Shown here in pieces: positions 50,927 to 62,734 of a stretch of 64,000 bases of DNA. The stretch's first letter is position 1. Each line of letters starts with the position of its first letter. Source of the DNA: Salinisphaera sp002433465 (lineage in GTDB: Bacteria > Pseudomonadota > Gammaproteobacteria > Nevskiales > Salinisphaeraceae); NCBI RefSeq assembly GCF_040361435.1, contig NZ_APNL01000021.1, forward strand, positions 3,566 through 67,565. The letters are read 5' to 3'. The notes beneath the pieces are model-generated. The model made no database searches, had not been told where the DNA came from, and saw only the letters and a list, made by a program, of their open reading frames with translations. Both the position numbers and the translations under genes were made by a program.

Positions 50927-51931
50927 TTGCCAACCCGACAAAGCATCTTGAACGAATCCATCCGCAAGACCCTGGAACTGGACCCGCCGGATACCACCCG
51001 GCTGGCTTATCTGTGTGGCCCGCAAGACCAGCATCTGCGCCTGATCGAGCGGACACTGGACGTGCAGGTGCACAACCGCGGCCATCTGTTTCAGGTAGAG
51101 GGCAGCGAAGGCGCCGCGACGGCGGCCATCGACGCCCTCAACGAGCTTTATAGCGCCACCGCGGCCGGCGAAATTGGCCCGGATCGGGTGCATATCGTGG
51201 CCCGCACGGCCGAGCGCGAGCTGCGCGGCGAGGCCCAGGGCGGGGCGTCCGAACCCCGCGACGTCGTCATCAAGACCCGTCTGGGTCTGGTACGCGGGCG
51301 CGGGCCGAGTCAGCGCCGCTATCTGGCCAATCTCGCCGACAACGACCTGAACTTCGGCATCGGCCCGGCCGGTACCGGCAAGACCTATCTGGCCGTGGCC
51401 GCGGCCGTCGATGCGCTGGAGTCCGAGCGCGTGCGCCGTCTGCTGCTGGTGCGCCCGGCGGTGGAAGCCGGGGAACGGCTGGGTTTTCTGCCCGGCGATC
51501 TGGCCCAGAAGATCGACCCCTATCTGCGCCCGCTCTACGACGCGCTCTATGAAATGCTCGGTTTCGATCGGGTGGGGCGTCTGATCGAGCGCAACGTCAT
51601 CGAGATCGCGCCGCTGGCCTATATGCGCGGGCGCACCCTCAACGAAGCGTTCATCATTCTCGACGAAGCGCAGAACACCACCATCGAGCAGATGAAGATG
51701 TTTCTGACCCGTATCGGCTTTGGTTCGACTGCCGTGGTCACGGGCGACATGACCCAGGTGGATCTGCCCGTGGCCAAGAAATCGGGCCTGCGCCATGCGG
51801 TGCGTCTGCTCCAGGATATCGAGGGCATCAGCGTGACCAAGTTCTCGGCGCGCGACGTGGTGCGCCACCCGCTGGTCCAGCGCATCGTCCAGGCCTACGA
51901 TCGCGAAAGCGAAGCGGGCGAGCACAGCTAA
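50927..51931 (+). CDS. ybeZ: PhoH-family ATPase (YbeZ)
   Basis: YbeZ is a PhoH-type ATPase that works with the endoribonuclease YbeY. The P-loop reads [16 protein letters not shown] and the Walker B-like ILDEAQNTT follows. The frame has no ATG near the start; TTG at 50927 gives 334 residues and TTG at 50951 gives 326, and neither has a strong ribosome site. The gap to miaB is 9 bases. Confidence 0.93.
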   Translation: MPTRQSILNESIRKTLELDPPDTTRLAYLCGPQDQHLRLIERTLDVQVHNRGHLFQVEGSEGAATAAIDALNELYSATAAGEIGPDRVHIVARTAERELRGEAQGGASEPRDVVIKTRLGLVRGRGPSQRRYLANLADNDLNFGIGPAGTGKTYLAVAAAVDALESERVRRLLLVRPAVEAGERLGFLPGDLAQKIDPYLRPLYDALYEMLGFDRVGRLIERNVIEIAPLAYMRGRTLNEAFIILDEAQNTTIEQMKMFLTRIGFGSTAVVTGDMTQVDLPVAKKSGLRHAVRLLQDIEGISVTKFSARDVVRHPLVQRIVQAYDRESEAGEHS

Positions 51932-51942
51932 GCGGCAACCGC

Positions 51943-52410
51943 ATGGATATCGAACTCGCGCTGGACTGCGCGCCGGGCATCCACGCGCCCGATACCGACA
52001 TGCTCGAACGCGCCGCAGCGGCTGCGCTGCGCGGGGCATCGTGCAGCGAAGACGTGGCTTATGAACTCGCCGTTTGTCTTGTAGACGAGGGCGAATCCGC
52101 GCGACTGAACGGCGACTATCGCGACAAGCCGTATGCCACCAACGTGCTGTCATTCCCTGCCGGCGCCGAATTGCCGGGCCTGACCGTGCTCGGCGATCTG
52201 GTGATCTGCATGCCGGTCATCGCGCGTGAAGCGAAAGAGCAGGGCAAGAGCGACGTCGCACATCTGTCGCATATGGTGGTACACGGGGTCCTGCACTTGC
52301 TCGGCTATGACCATATCGGCGACGATGAAGCCGAAACCATGGAGGCGATCGAGCGCGACGTGATGGCCGAGCTTGGCCACGACGATCCTTACCGCGTGCT
52401 CGGCGTCTGA
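51943..52410 (+). CDS. ybeY: Endoribonuclease YbeY
   Basis: YbeY is a zinc endoribonuclease in 16S rRNA maturation and ribosome quality control. The 155-residue protein has the zinc motif H-x3-H-x5-H at residues 114, 118 and 124 ([11 protein letters not shown]) and [11 protein letters not shown]. It lies 11 bases after ybeZ. Confidence 0.96.
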   Translation: MDIELALDCAPGIHAPDTDMLERAAAAALRGASCSEDVAYELAVCLVDEGESARLNGDYRDKPYATNVLSFPAGAELPGLTVLGDLVICMPVIAREAKEQGKSDVAHLSHMVVHGVLHLLGYDHIGDDEAETMEAIERDVMAELGHDDPYRVLGV

Positions 52411-52483
52411 ACGAATACCGCAGGCCGTAGGGCCGAGCCAGATAGACAGGCTTGAGAGGAGGGCGCGGCTGCGGCCGCATGCG

Positions 52484-53344
52484 ATGAGCGACGAGGACGA
52501 CAGCGAACAGAGTCGAAGTAGCGGCAATTGGCTGCGCCAGATCGGCATGAGCCTGGCCGGGCCACCGCGCGATCGCGACGAGCTGGTCGAGGTGCTCAAG
52601 GAAGCACAGGAAAACGAGCTGCTGGATATCGACGCGCTCTGGATGATGCAGGGGGTGCTCAAGGTCTCCGAGCAGCAGGTGCGCGACATCATGGTGCCGC
52701 GCTCGCAAATGGTGGTGGTCGAATCCGATGCCGCCGCGGCGGATATCCTGTCCATCGCGATCGATTCGGGCCATTCACGCTTTCCGGTGATCGGCGAGTC
52801 GCGAGACGAGGTCGTCGGTATTCTGCTGGCCAAGGACATGCTGCAGCTGGCCGAGGAGGGCGACGACCGCGAAGCCTTCGAACTGGGGGCGGTGCTCAGG
52901 CCGGCGGTCTACGTGCCCGAGTCCAAGCGCGTGAACGTGCTGCTCAAGGAGTTCAAGGCTTCGCGCAACCACATGGCCGTGGTCGTGGACGAGTATGGCG
53001 GTGTCGCCGGCCTGGTGACCATCGAAGACGCGCTCGAGCAAATCGTGGGCGAAATCGACGACGAATACGATCAGGCCGAAGGCGCCAATATCCTGCGCCA
53101 GGAGCACAATCGTTTTCTCATTCGCAGCCTCACCCCGGTCGAGGAGTTCAACGAATACTTCGACACCGAGTTTTCCGACGAGGACTTCGACACCATCGGC
53201 GGCCTGGTCGTGCATGAATTCGGGCATATGCCCAAGCGTGGCGAAACCACCATCATCGATCGCTTCCAGTTCAACGTGCAGCGGGCCGATTCGCGCCGTA
53301 TTCATCTGTTCCAGATGACCGTGCTGCCGGAGGCCTCCGAGTAG
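52484..53344 (+). CDS. ybeX: CBS-domain protein YbeX (CorC family)
   Basis: YbeX/CorC is a cytoplasmic protein with two CBS domains and a transporter-associated C-terminal domain, linked to magnesium/cobalt export and ribosome function. The ATG at 52484 gives 286 residues. CBS segments begin near VRDIMVPRSQMVVVE (about 65) and ILRPAVYVPESKRV-like sequence (about 135), with the CorC/HlyC domain beyond (about 195-280). About 70 bases separate it from ybeY, and lnt follows after 3. Confidence 0.94.
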   Translation: MSDEDDSEQSRSSGNWLRQIGMSLAGPPRDRDELVEVLKEAQENELLDIDALWMMQGVLKVSEQQVRDIMVPRSQMVVVESDAAAADILSIAIDSGHSRFPVIGESRDEVVGILLAKDMLQLAEEGDDREAFELGAVLRPAVYVPESKRVNVLLKEFKASRNHMAVVVDEYGGVAGLVTIEDALEQIVGEIDDEYDQAEGANILRQEHNRFLIRSLTPVEEFNEYFDTEFSDEDFDTIGGLVVHEFGHMPKRGETTIIDRFQFNVQRADSRRIHLFQMTVLPEASE

Positions 53345-53347
53345 CAC

Positions 53348-54868
53348 ATGGGCGCAAAGCGCGTGCTTCGGGTCGCTGCGTTCGATGTGGTGCTGCCGGC
53401 GCTGTTCGGCGGCCTGGCCACGCTCGGCTTTGCGCCTTTTGGTTACTACGGACTGACGCTGCTTGCCCTGATCGGGCTGATCGCGCTGTGGTGGCATGCG
53501 TCTGCCCGGCGCGGCGCCTGGCGCGGCTTCGTGTTCGGCCTGGCGCACTTCGGCACCGGCATCTACTGGACCTTCGTTTCCACCTACTACTACGGCGGCG
53601 CGCCGCTGCCGATGGCGATTGGGCTCGTGGCCGCGCTGAGCGTGTACCTGGCGCTCTATCCGTTGCTGGTGGGCGCGCTCGCCGGCGCCACGCGGGGACT
53701 GCCCCGTACGCTGTGGGCGCTGGTGGTGGTGCCTTTTGCCTGGCTGCTTGCGGAACTGGTGCGCAGCTGGGTCATGACCGGCTTTCCCTGGCTCTCACTG
53801 GGCTACTCGCTGATCGACGCGCCGGTGACCGCGCTGGCCCCGATCGGCGGCGTGTATTTTCTCGGCCTGCTGATGATGGCCAGCGCCGGCACGGTGGCGC
53901 TGTTGTTCGCCGGTTCCATACCGGCACGGGCGCTGGCGGTAGTGCTGATCGCGCTCGCCCCGCTGGGGCTTTGGTATACGCCGCCGACCACGGCATGGAC
54001 CCGGCCCAGCGGCGAGCCGGTGAGCGTGGATATCGTCCAGGGCAATTTCGCGCAGGCGATCAAATGGGATCGCGACATGTTCCGCACCACCCTCGAGCGC
54101 TATCGCTCCATGACCGAAGCCTCGGATGCCGACCTGGTGGTCTGGCCGGAAGTGGCGATTCCGGCGCCGGCCCATCAGATTTCGTCCTACTTCGACGAGA
54201 TTGCCGCCCTGGCCGCGGGGCGTAACCAGACCGTTCTTGCCGGCACGCTGGTACACGAAAGCAACAACGCGCCCTACTACAATGCCGTGCTGGCGCTCGG
54301 CGCGGGCGAGGGGCGTTATTACAAGCGCCATCTGGTGCCCTTCGGCGAGTATTTTCCGGTGCCCGAGTTCGTCAAGACGCTGCTCGACGGCGTGAACATG
54401 CGCTACAGCGATTTCGGTTTTGGCGCCGAGGACCAGGCGCTGATCGAGGTCGACGGGGTCAAGCTTGGCCTGTCGATCTGTTTCGAGGATGCCTTTGGCT
54501 ACGAAATCGCCAAGGCGCTGCCGCAGGCCGGCATGCTGGTGAACGTCACCAACGATGCCTGGTTTGCCGGCACCACGGCGGCCGCCCAGCATCTGGAAAT
54601 CGCGCGCATGCGCGCGCTGGAAGCGGGGCGGCCCATGCTGCGCGCGGCCAATACCGGCATTTCGGCAATCATCGACTATGACGGGCGCGTGCGCGAGGCC
54701 ACGCCCGAGTTCGAAATCGCCAACATCGAATCGCAGGTGCAGCCGCGCAGCGGCGAAACGCCCTATATGCGTATCGGCGATTGGCCATTGTGGTGGGCGA
54801 GTGCAGCGGTCACGCTGTTGTCTTTGCTGGGCAGCGTGCTGCTCAAGCGTCGCCGGACGTCACGGTAG
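53348..54868 (+). CDS. lnt: Apolipoprotein N-acyltransferase Lnt
   Basis: Lnt N-acylates the lipid-modified cysteine of lipoproteins, the last step needed for sorting by Lol. The 506-residue protein has about seven N-terminal hydrophobic segments and one near the C terminus. The nitrilase-type periplasmic domain has the triad Glu268 (VVWPEVAI), Lys326 (YYKRHLVPFGEYF) and Cys378 (SICFEDAFG). It overlaps the convergent peroxidase gene by 9 bases at its 3' end. Confidence 0.97.
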   Translation: MGAKRVLRVAAFDVVLPALFGGLATLGFAPFGYYGLTLLALIGLIALWWHASARRGAWRGFVFGLAHFGTGIYWTFVSTYYYGGAPLPMAIGLVAALSVYLALYPLLVGALAGATRGLPRTLWALVVVPFAWLLAELVRSWVMTGFPWLSLGYSLIDAPVTALAPIGGVYFLGLLMMASAGTVALLFAGSIPARALAVVLIALAPLGLWYTPPTTAWTRPSGEPVSVDIVQGNFAQAIKWDRDMFRTTLERYRSMTEASDADLVVWPEVAIPAPAHQISSYFDEIAALAAGRNQTVLAGTLVHESNNAPYYNAVLALGAGEGRYYKRHLVPFGEYFPVPEFVKTLLDGVNMRYSDFGFGAEDQALIEVDGVKLGLSICFEDAFGYEIAKALPQAGMLVNVTNDAWFAGTTAAAQHLEIARMRALEAGRPMLRAANTGISAIIDYDGRVREATPEFEIANIESQVQPRSGETPYMRIGDWPLWWASAAVTLLSLLGSVLLKRRRTSR

Positions 54869-56098
54869 GTCGGGTTGCGGCATGTAGAGCGAATGGCCGT
54901 CCAGCGTTCGCAGAAATGCCGCCAGATCGTCGAGTTCGGCCGGGGTAAGCCCGAGCGGTTCGATCAGCGGTGAAAGTCGTGCCAGCGGCACATCGCTGAC
55001 TTTCTCGGTCGGCGGCGCGTTCTGCCACCACCCCATGTTGTAAAGCGCAAGCAGTGATTCGAGATCGATCCCGTCGCCGAAGCCGTTGTGCATATACGGC
55101 GCCGTGCGTGCGATATTGCGCAGCCCCGGCGTGGCAAACGCGCCGACATCCTCCGGCGCGCCGGTTTCACGGTAGCGGCCCAGATAATCGCCCACGCCGT
55201 GCACCGATGTGCCCAGGTGATGAAAATCGCCGTCCGAGAGCAGGGCGCCGTGATGGCAGCGAACACAGTTTGCCCGGCCGCGAAACAGGTCGAGCCCTCG
55301 AATTTCGGCAGCCGTGAAGATATCGCGCTCGCCGCGCATGAAACGATCGAAGCGGGTATTCGGCGTATTCAGGGTACGCATGAAGGTGGCGATCGCCTGG
55401 GCTATGCGTGCCACCGTGACCGACGGGTCGCCGTAGGCATCGGCGAACAGCGGCGCGTAGCCGGCCACTTCGCCCAGCTGGCGTGCCCCGTGTTCGGGTA
55501 CGCCCGCCATTTCAATCGGGTTCGACCAGCTGGCGACGACCTGGGTTTCCAGGTCCGCGGCGCGGCCGTCCCAGAACAGACGATCCTTGAATCCGGCGTT
55601 GAGTACCGTGGGGGTATTCAGATTCCCGACCTGGCGATCGTGACCGACGGCCTTGTGTCGACCGTCTGCCCAGCCGAGGCTGGGCTCGTGACAGGAGGCA
55701 CAGGCGATCTGATTCGAACCGGACAGGCGCGGATCGAAGAACAGCCGTTTGCCCAGAGCGGCCTTTGCTTCGCTGAAGGGATTGTCGGCCGAAAACTCCG
55801 GTCGCCCGGGCAAGGGCGCGAGCGCTTCTATATCCAGGTCGGCGCGCGTTTCAAGTGCCGGCCACTGCGACTGCGGGCCGCGGTAACGCTCGACCAGTCG
55901 TGCGCGTTCGATGGCCGGGGCGAACGCACAGACAAGCGCGACGAACGCAGCGGTCGCTGCAGCGATGGCAACCAGGACGATCGATTCGCGTCGTGCCAGG
56001 CGCGAACCGATCCGCTTGATGCCCCCGCCGGGATTCACTTGCCCCACGGATCGGGCGGCGTTCGAAGCGCGGCGACGGCCGCGGCATAGCGACGCCAC
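54860..56098 (-). CDS. Di-haem cytochrome c peroxidase, MauG-like
   Basis: This protein is a periplasmic di-haem cytochrome c peroxidase or MauG relative. Two CxxCH haem sites are visible, CASCH with cysteines 133 and 136 and CVRCH with cysteines 278 and 281. LGKRLFFDPRLSG, NTPTVLNAGFKDRLFWDGRA and YMHNGFG are family blocks. An N-terminal membrane anchor lies at about residues 40-60. The start is uncertain: 56098 is a GTG, and a GTG near residue 21 would still keep the anchor. It follows the TonB receptor after about 93 bases and may share its promoter. Confidence 0.85.
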   Translation of the reverse strand: MASLCRGRRRASNAARSVGQVNPGGGIKRIGSRLARRESIVLVAIAAATAAFVALVCAFAPAIERARLVERYRGPQSQWPALETRADLDIEALAPLPGRPEFSADNPFSEAKAALGKRLFFDPRLSGSNQIACASCHEPSLGWADGRHKAVGHDRQVGNLNTPTVLNAGFKDRLFWDGRAADLETQVVASWSNPIEMAGVPEHGARQLGEVAGYAPLFADAYGDPSVTVARIAQAIATFMRTLNTPNTRFDRFMRGERDIFTAAEIRGLDLFRGRANCVRCHHGALLSDGDFHHLGTSVHGVGDYLGRYRETGAPEDVGAFATPGLRNIARTAPYMHNGFGDGIDLESLLALYNMGWWQNAPPTEKVSDVPLARLSPLIEPLGLTPAELDDLAAFLRTLDGHSLYMPQPDLP

Positions 56099-56191
56099 GC
56101 CACAGACAACAGATACGGCCGCGCCGCTACGCGCCCGAGCGTCGGGCTATAGCCCGCTGAGCGGCCGCGCCAATGGGCGCGGGAAGGCGAG

Positions 56192-58708
56192 TCAGAAGTC
56201 ATAGCCGACTTCCAGCCAGTACTGGCGGCCAACGCCGAACAGTTGGACCCCTGCCTGGTTGCTTACGATATTGCGGCTGTCGGTAACGTTGAGCACGTCA
56301 ACGCCGACATAGGGCGAGTGATCGCCGGGCAACAACCGCAGCCGCGTGCTCAGATCCCAGCGCAGGGTATTGTCCTGTTTTTCGATGTCGTAGCGTTGCA
56401 GCCCCGTGGCCGGGTCGTTGCCGTCGCGCAGCAGGTAGCGGTACCCGTCTGTGTAGCTCAGCGCGTTACGCACCTGCAGGCGGTCGTTGAAAGCCGAGGT
56501 GATGATGTCAACCTGGGCGCTGACCGGGGTGGCGAAATCGCGTGCGGGCAGCTCCGAGCGACGCACCCGACGACCTTCGAAAATCACATCCTCGTCGGCG
56601 ACCGTACCGTTATAGCCCTTCTCATCGTCGCCGTAGCTGGCATCGGTTTCCTTGTCCATCCACGACACCCCGAGATTGACGCCCCAGTTGGCGCCCACCC
56701 AGGCAAACGGCTGCGAGCGCCAGTAGAGATCGACCTGATCCGTGCTGCTGCGCCCGGAGTTGTCGTAGTTGTACAGCTCGCTACCGCCATCGTAGTTGGT
56801 GCGGATCTGATCCTTGCCCTGGCGGCGCACATAGGTCAGGCCGATATCGCCGCGCCAGAGCGTGCCGGCGACGCCGATCGAGTATTCGTCGTCGTAGGGC
56901 GTGTCGAGATCGCGGTAGTCGTATTCGCTTCGATCCTCGACCGCGGTGAGCGGATCGTCCGGGTTGTCGCGCTCGCGTACCTCGACCAGCCGTCTTTCCT
57001 CGGCCCGCAGCTTGTAGGAAAGGAACGACTTGCCGTAATAGCGGTTGGCGCCGGCGATCAGGCGCATGTTCTGGCTGTTGTCGAGATAGACGCCGGCCTT
57101 CAGGCGCGGCGCGGCGTTGGTGTTTTCCAACAGGCCGTCGCGTTCGACGCGCAGCCCGGCACTCCCGAACAGGCGTTGGCCGTCGGCGGCCAGCTCGCCG
57201 AACACGGCGCCGTTGGTATTCGAAAAGGCGATATCGCCGGCGCGGTAGGTTGCCACGCGGCTCAGGTACTGATCCGACGGCGCATAAGAGCCAGGGCCGA
57301 TCGGGTCGGGCAGCGGCGTCTGGCTGTAATCGAGGCGATAGTCTTCGGCCACGAAGTCCTGGCCCCGATGCTGTTCGTAGTCGAGATAGGCTATTTCTGC
57401 GCCGTAATCGGTCGTCCAGATAGCGCTGATCGGCGTGGTGAACGTAACGGAACCGCCCAGCTTGCGTTGTCGGTTCTCGAGGTCGCCCAGGCCGCCGATG
57501 ATGCTGCCGTCGAATAGCGACGTGCTCTTGAAGTTGGTCAGCGTATGGCTGTCGTATTGATGCTCATCGGTGGTGAGCCCCGCGTTGAGATTGGCGTCCA
57601 CGCGGGTGGCGCCAATGTGGTTCGCGTAGTTGACGCTCAGGTTGATGCCTTCGTGGCCGCCCACGAAGTCGGAGTCGAGATAGTTGATCAGGAAGCTGTC
57701 TTCATCGAAGTTCGTATACGACAGCGACGCATCGAGCTCGTAGTCGCGGTCGAGCAGGTCCAGGCGCAGAACGCCGTAGCGTGATCTGCTGTCCAGTTCG
57801 CGGCTCTGGCTGGGCGTGTAGAGCTGGCCGGTCTCCAGAAAATTGTCCAGATCCATCGTGAGCAGCTGTTTTTGGCTGATGGTCGAGCGCTTTTCGCTAT
57901 AGCCGGCGAACAGGCCGATATCGCCCAGGCGGGTGGCGCCGTCCAGGCTGAATTCGCTCTTGCGAAAATCGGGCTGGAACTCCCCGGGCACGCCGTTGGG
58001 CATCTGGGCCGCCGCGCTTTCGAACTCGCGTTCCTGGGTTTTATCGATATGCAGGTTGGTCAGACTGTCGCTGGTTCCCCGATACGACACATGGGCTTCG
58101 TTCCGGCCTGCATAGGCACGTGTTTCGGCCTTGACCACGCCCCCCGTGAAGCCGCCTTCCCGGGCAGAAACATTGGTATCACTGACCTCGATGTTCTGTA
58201 AGAAACGGGTATCGATGAACTGGCCCTGGGAATGGCCGGCCACGCGCGTGTAGTTGTCGGCGCGCTGGCTCTGGGCGGGGTCGATGAGGTTGTCCACCGC
58301 CGCGCCGTCCAGTACGAAGCGGTTCTGGTAGGGCGAGGCCCCGCGAATCGAGAACTCTGCGGGCTTGATATCGCCTTGCTGGCGGCTCGAACTCGCCCCT
58401 TCTGCCACCCGTACGGAGGGAATGACCGACAGCGCTTCGGCCAGATCCGAGCGTGCCGAACCGCGGATGTAGGCGGCCGGCAGTTTCTGGATCTGGGCAT
58501 CCAGCGGGTCGGCTGCGACCAGGATCTCGTTGAGCGCCGGCAGCTCGAAAGACAGGGCGTCGTTGAGGCTTTTCTGGTCGGCGGCCGCGGTTTCGCCGCG
58601 CGCTTCATCTTGTCGCGTTACGTCACCGCTCGCGGCCGCTGGCGGCTGTTCGGCATGGACGGCGGATGTCGCGCCCAACAAGGCCGGCAGAATCAAGAGT
58701 CTGTACAT
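56192..58708 (-). CDS. TonB-dependent outer membrane receptor
   Basis: The 838-residue protein has a signal peptide cleaved after VHA (residue 19). A plug domain (about 70-215) follows, with GSARSDLAEALSVIPSVRV, EFSIRGASPYQNRFVLDG and a C-terminal 22-strand beta barrel ending in VGYDF. The substrate cannot be told from the sequence; the Fur-type site upstream suggests iron or an iron complex. A peroxidase gene of the MauG type follows on the same strand. The N-terminal region before the plug (residues 20-60) has no clear signalling domain. Confidence 0.93.
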   Translation of the reverse strand: MYRLLILPALLGATSAVHAEQPPAAASGDVTRQDEARGETAAADQKSLNDALSFELPALNEILVAADPLDAQIQKLPAAYIRGSARSDLAEALSVIPSVRVAEGASSSRQQGDIKPAEFSIRGASPYQNRFVLDGAAVDNLIDPAQSQRADNYTRVAGHSQGQFIDTRFLQNIEVSDTNVSAREGGFTGGVVKAETRAYAGRNEAHVSYRGTSDSLTNLHIDKTQEREFESAAAQMPNGVPGEFQPDFRKSEFSLDGATRLGDIGLFAGYSEKRSTISQKQLLTMDLDNFLETGQLYTPSQSRELDSRSRYGVLRLDLLDRDYELDASLSYTNFDEDSFLINYLDSDFVGGHEGINLSVNYANHIGATRVDANLNAGLTTDEHQYDSHTLTNFKSTSLFDGSIIGGLGDLENRQRKLGGSVTFTTPISAIWTTDYGAEIAYLDYEQHRGQDFVAEDYRLDYSQTPLPDPIGPGSYAPSDQYLSRVATYRAGDIAFSNTNGAVFGELAADGQRLFGSAGLRVERDGLLENTNAAPRLKAGVYLDNSQNMRLIAGANRYYGKSFLSYKLRAEERRLVEVRERDNPDDPLTAVEDRSEYDYRDLDTPYDDEYSIGVAGTLWRGDIGLTYVRRQGKDQIRTNYDGGSELYNYDNSGRSSTDQVDLYWRSQPFAWVGANWGVNLGVSWMDKETDASYGDDEKGYNGTVADEDVIFEGRRVRRSELPARDFATPVSAQVDIITSAFNDRLQVRNALSYTDGYRYLLRDGNDPATGLQRYDIEKQDNTLRWDLSTRLRLLPGDHSPYVGVDVLNVTDSRNIVSNQAGVQLFGVGRQYWLEVGYDF

Positions 58709-58754
58709 GGTGTCCCCCCGTGAAGTTGCGAGGGAGCATATGCATTCAGTTCAT

Positions 58755-58775
58755 AAATGCAAATGATTCGCATTT
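58755..58775. promoter_or_regulatory. Fur-type box before TonB receptor
   Basis: The 21 bases from 58755 to 58775 form an imperfect palindrome, AAATGCAAATGATTCGCATTT, which resembles Fur sites such as GATAATGATAATCATTATC. Eighteen of 21 positions agree with the reverse complement. It lies about 47 bases upstream of the receptor start. Nothing else is evident in 58709-58979. Confidence 0.65.
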
Positions 58776-58973
58776 ATATTTGACGCAATGAAATTCAATT
58801 TCAAGCGGACGGTTCTTCAATGGTGCGACGCTGCGCTTGTACGGCTGCCATGGCAGAGGGGGTGGGCGCAGGCTCAGAGGTTGAGTCGGCGTGTGGCTGA
58901 GCGTACTGGGCGGTGAAGGGTCGCCAGCGTATCGAGTACACTAGTCGGCCGTTTTTTGCTTTTCGATCGATAG

Positions 58974-61418
<2,445 letters not shown>

Positions 61419-61426
61419 ATCGCCTC

Positions 61427-61996
61427 ATGAAATCGATATCTGCTGGTTTGCCCGCGCGACCTGCCGGCGCGCGTTCATCTATCCGCCACCGCCTTGGCGG
61501 CCTGGCGGCGATTCTGGTCGTCATGCTGTCCCTGGCCGGCTGCGGTTTTCATCTGATGGGCGCCTCGCCGCTGCCGGAGGGCGTCGATCGCATGTACGTC
61601 AGCTACAGCGACGATTACCAGGTCGGCGATCCGCCGCTGGTGGAAACGCTGCGTCAGCGACTGCGCGAACGGCATGTGCTGGGCGACAGCGGGGCGCCGG
61701 CCAGGCTTGCGATTCGTGACATCGAAAACCGCCAGCGCATCATTTCGGTCAGCCCCGTCGATGGCCAGGTGGCCGAATACGAACTCACCACCACCGTCGT
61801 ATTCGATTACACGGTCAACGATGCCACTCAGCTGCAAAACGAAAAGCTGTCGGTGAGCCGCAGCTACAGCTTCGACAACACCGAACGCCTCGCGGCCGAG
61901 CAGGAGCAGCGGGAATTGCTGACCGCGATGCACGAAGAGCTGTCCAACCTGATTCTTCTTCGCGTTGCCACTGCGAATGAAAAACTTGCCGATTAG
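61427..61996 (+). CDS. lptE: LPS transport lipoprotein LptE
   Basis: LptE is the outer-membrane lipoprotein that plugs the LptD barrel during LPS export. The 189-residue protein has a long n-region (about 23 residues), a hydrophobic stretch and a lipobox ending LAGC with Cys39, followed directly by GFHLMG, the family hallmark. leuS-lptE is the usual order. In E. coli holA follows; here a nitroreductase does instead. Confidence 0.93.
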   Translation: MKSISAGLPARPAGARSSIRHRLGGLAAILVVMLSLAGCGFHLMGASPLPEGVDRMYVSYSDDYQVGDPPLVETLRQRLRERHVLGDSGAPARLAIRDIENRQRIISVSPVDGQVAEYELTTTVVFDYTVNDATQLQNEKLSVSRSYSFDNTERLAAEQEQRELLTAMHEELSNLILLRVATANEKLAD

Positions 61997-62032
61997 AGTG
62001 GCCGGCATCGCTTCGCCTACAAAGCATCCCAA

Positions 62033-62620
62033 ATGACCGATCGCAGTATTCTCAAGGCCAGCCCCATAACGCCTGCGGATGCAGCCGACTTCATCCGCGG
62101 CCGGCGTACCGTGGATCAGTTCACCGACGAGATGCCCGACCCCGCGATCATTCGCGAGGCGGTCGAACTTGCGCGGTGGGCGCCCAACCATCATCTGACC
62201 CAGCCCTGGCGGTTCTATACCCTCGGGCCCGATACCCAGAGTGCGATCGTCGATCTCAACACGCGCCTGGTGGCCGAGCGCAAGGGCGACGAAGTGGCGG
62301 CGGCCAAGCGCGAGCGCTGGCAGGCGGTGCCGGGTTGGCTCGCGATCACCTGTGTGATCGATGACGACCCGATTGTCGCGCAGGAAGACTATGCAGCCTG
62401 CGCCTGCGCGATACAGAACATGTCGCTGTACCTGCACAGCGCGGGGCTGGGCAGCAAGTGGATCAGCGGCGAAGCCACGCGCCATCCGGATCTCGCGCGG
62501 ATTATGGACATCGACAGCGCGCGCGAATACTGCGTGGGCCTGCTGTGGTATGGTTATCCGAAACGCCGACCACGCAGCCAGCGCAGCGATCTTGACGCCA
62601 TACTGGCAGCGCGTCCCTGA
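62033..62620 (+). CDS. Nitroreductase-family flavoprotein
   Basis: This 195-residue protein matches the small FMN nitroreductase fold: an N-terminal RRTVDQF-type FMN-contact stretch, ARWAPNHHLTQPWRF, AACACAIQNMSLYLHSAGLGSKWISG and a C-terminal GYPKRRPRSQR. It resembles the YdjA type by length. The physiological substrate is unknown. It lies 36 bases after lptE and before a strong promoter for rplM. Confidence 0.85.
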   Translation: MTDRSILKASPITPADAADFIRGRRTVDQFTDEMPDPAIIREAVELARWAPNHHLTQPWRFYTLGPDTQSAIVDLNTRLVAERKGDEVAAAKRERWQAVPGWLAITCVIDDDPIVAQEDYAACACAIQNMSLYLHSAGLGSKWISGEATRHPDLARIMDIDSAREYCVGLLWYGYPKRRPRSQRSDLDAILAARP

Positions 62621-62649
62621 GCGTCGTCGCAAATAGCCCGCAACGGGCG

Positions 62650-62678
62650 TTGCAAAACCCGTGTACCCCCGATAGAAT
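62650..62678 (+). promoter_or_regulatory. Sigma-70 promoter of rplM-rpsI
   Basis: TTGCAA at 62650-62655 and TAGAAT at 62673-62678 are separated by 17 bases, a near-consensus sigma-70 promoter. The ATG of rplM is 57 bases beyond the -10 element. Confidence 0.8.
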
Positions 62679-62689
62679 TGCGCGCTTTC

Positions 62690-62705
62690 GCAGCCGCCCG
62701 GCTGC
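62690..62705 (+). promoter_or_regulatory. Leader hairpin of rplM mRNA
   Basis: GCAGCC pairs with GGCTGC around a GCCC loop in the likely 5' leader. L13 in E. coli represses its own mRNA through a leader, so this hairpin is a candidate autoregulatory site, though no matching structure has been tested here. Confidence 0.4.
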
Positions 62706-62734
62706 CTAATCGCGTTGGTTCAGGATACAGTGCA

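Noticed and set aside
49490..52153. An 887-residue reverse-strand open frame opposite miaB and ybeZ
   Set aside because: It mirrors well-recognised genes on the forward strand and is explained by high GC; no domain is visible.
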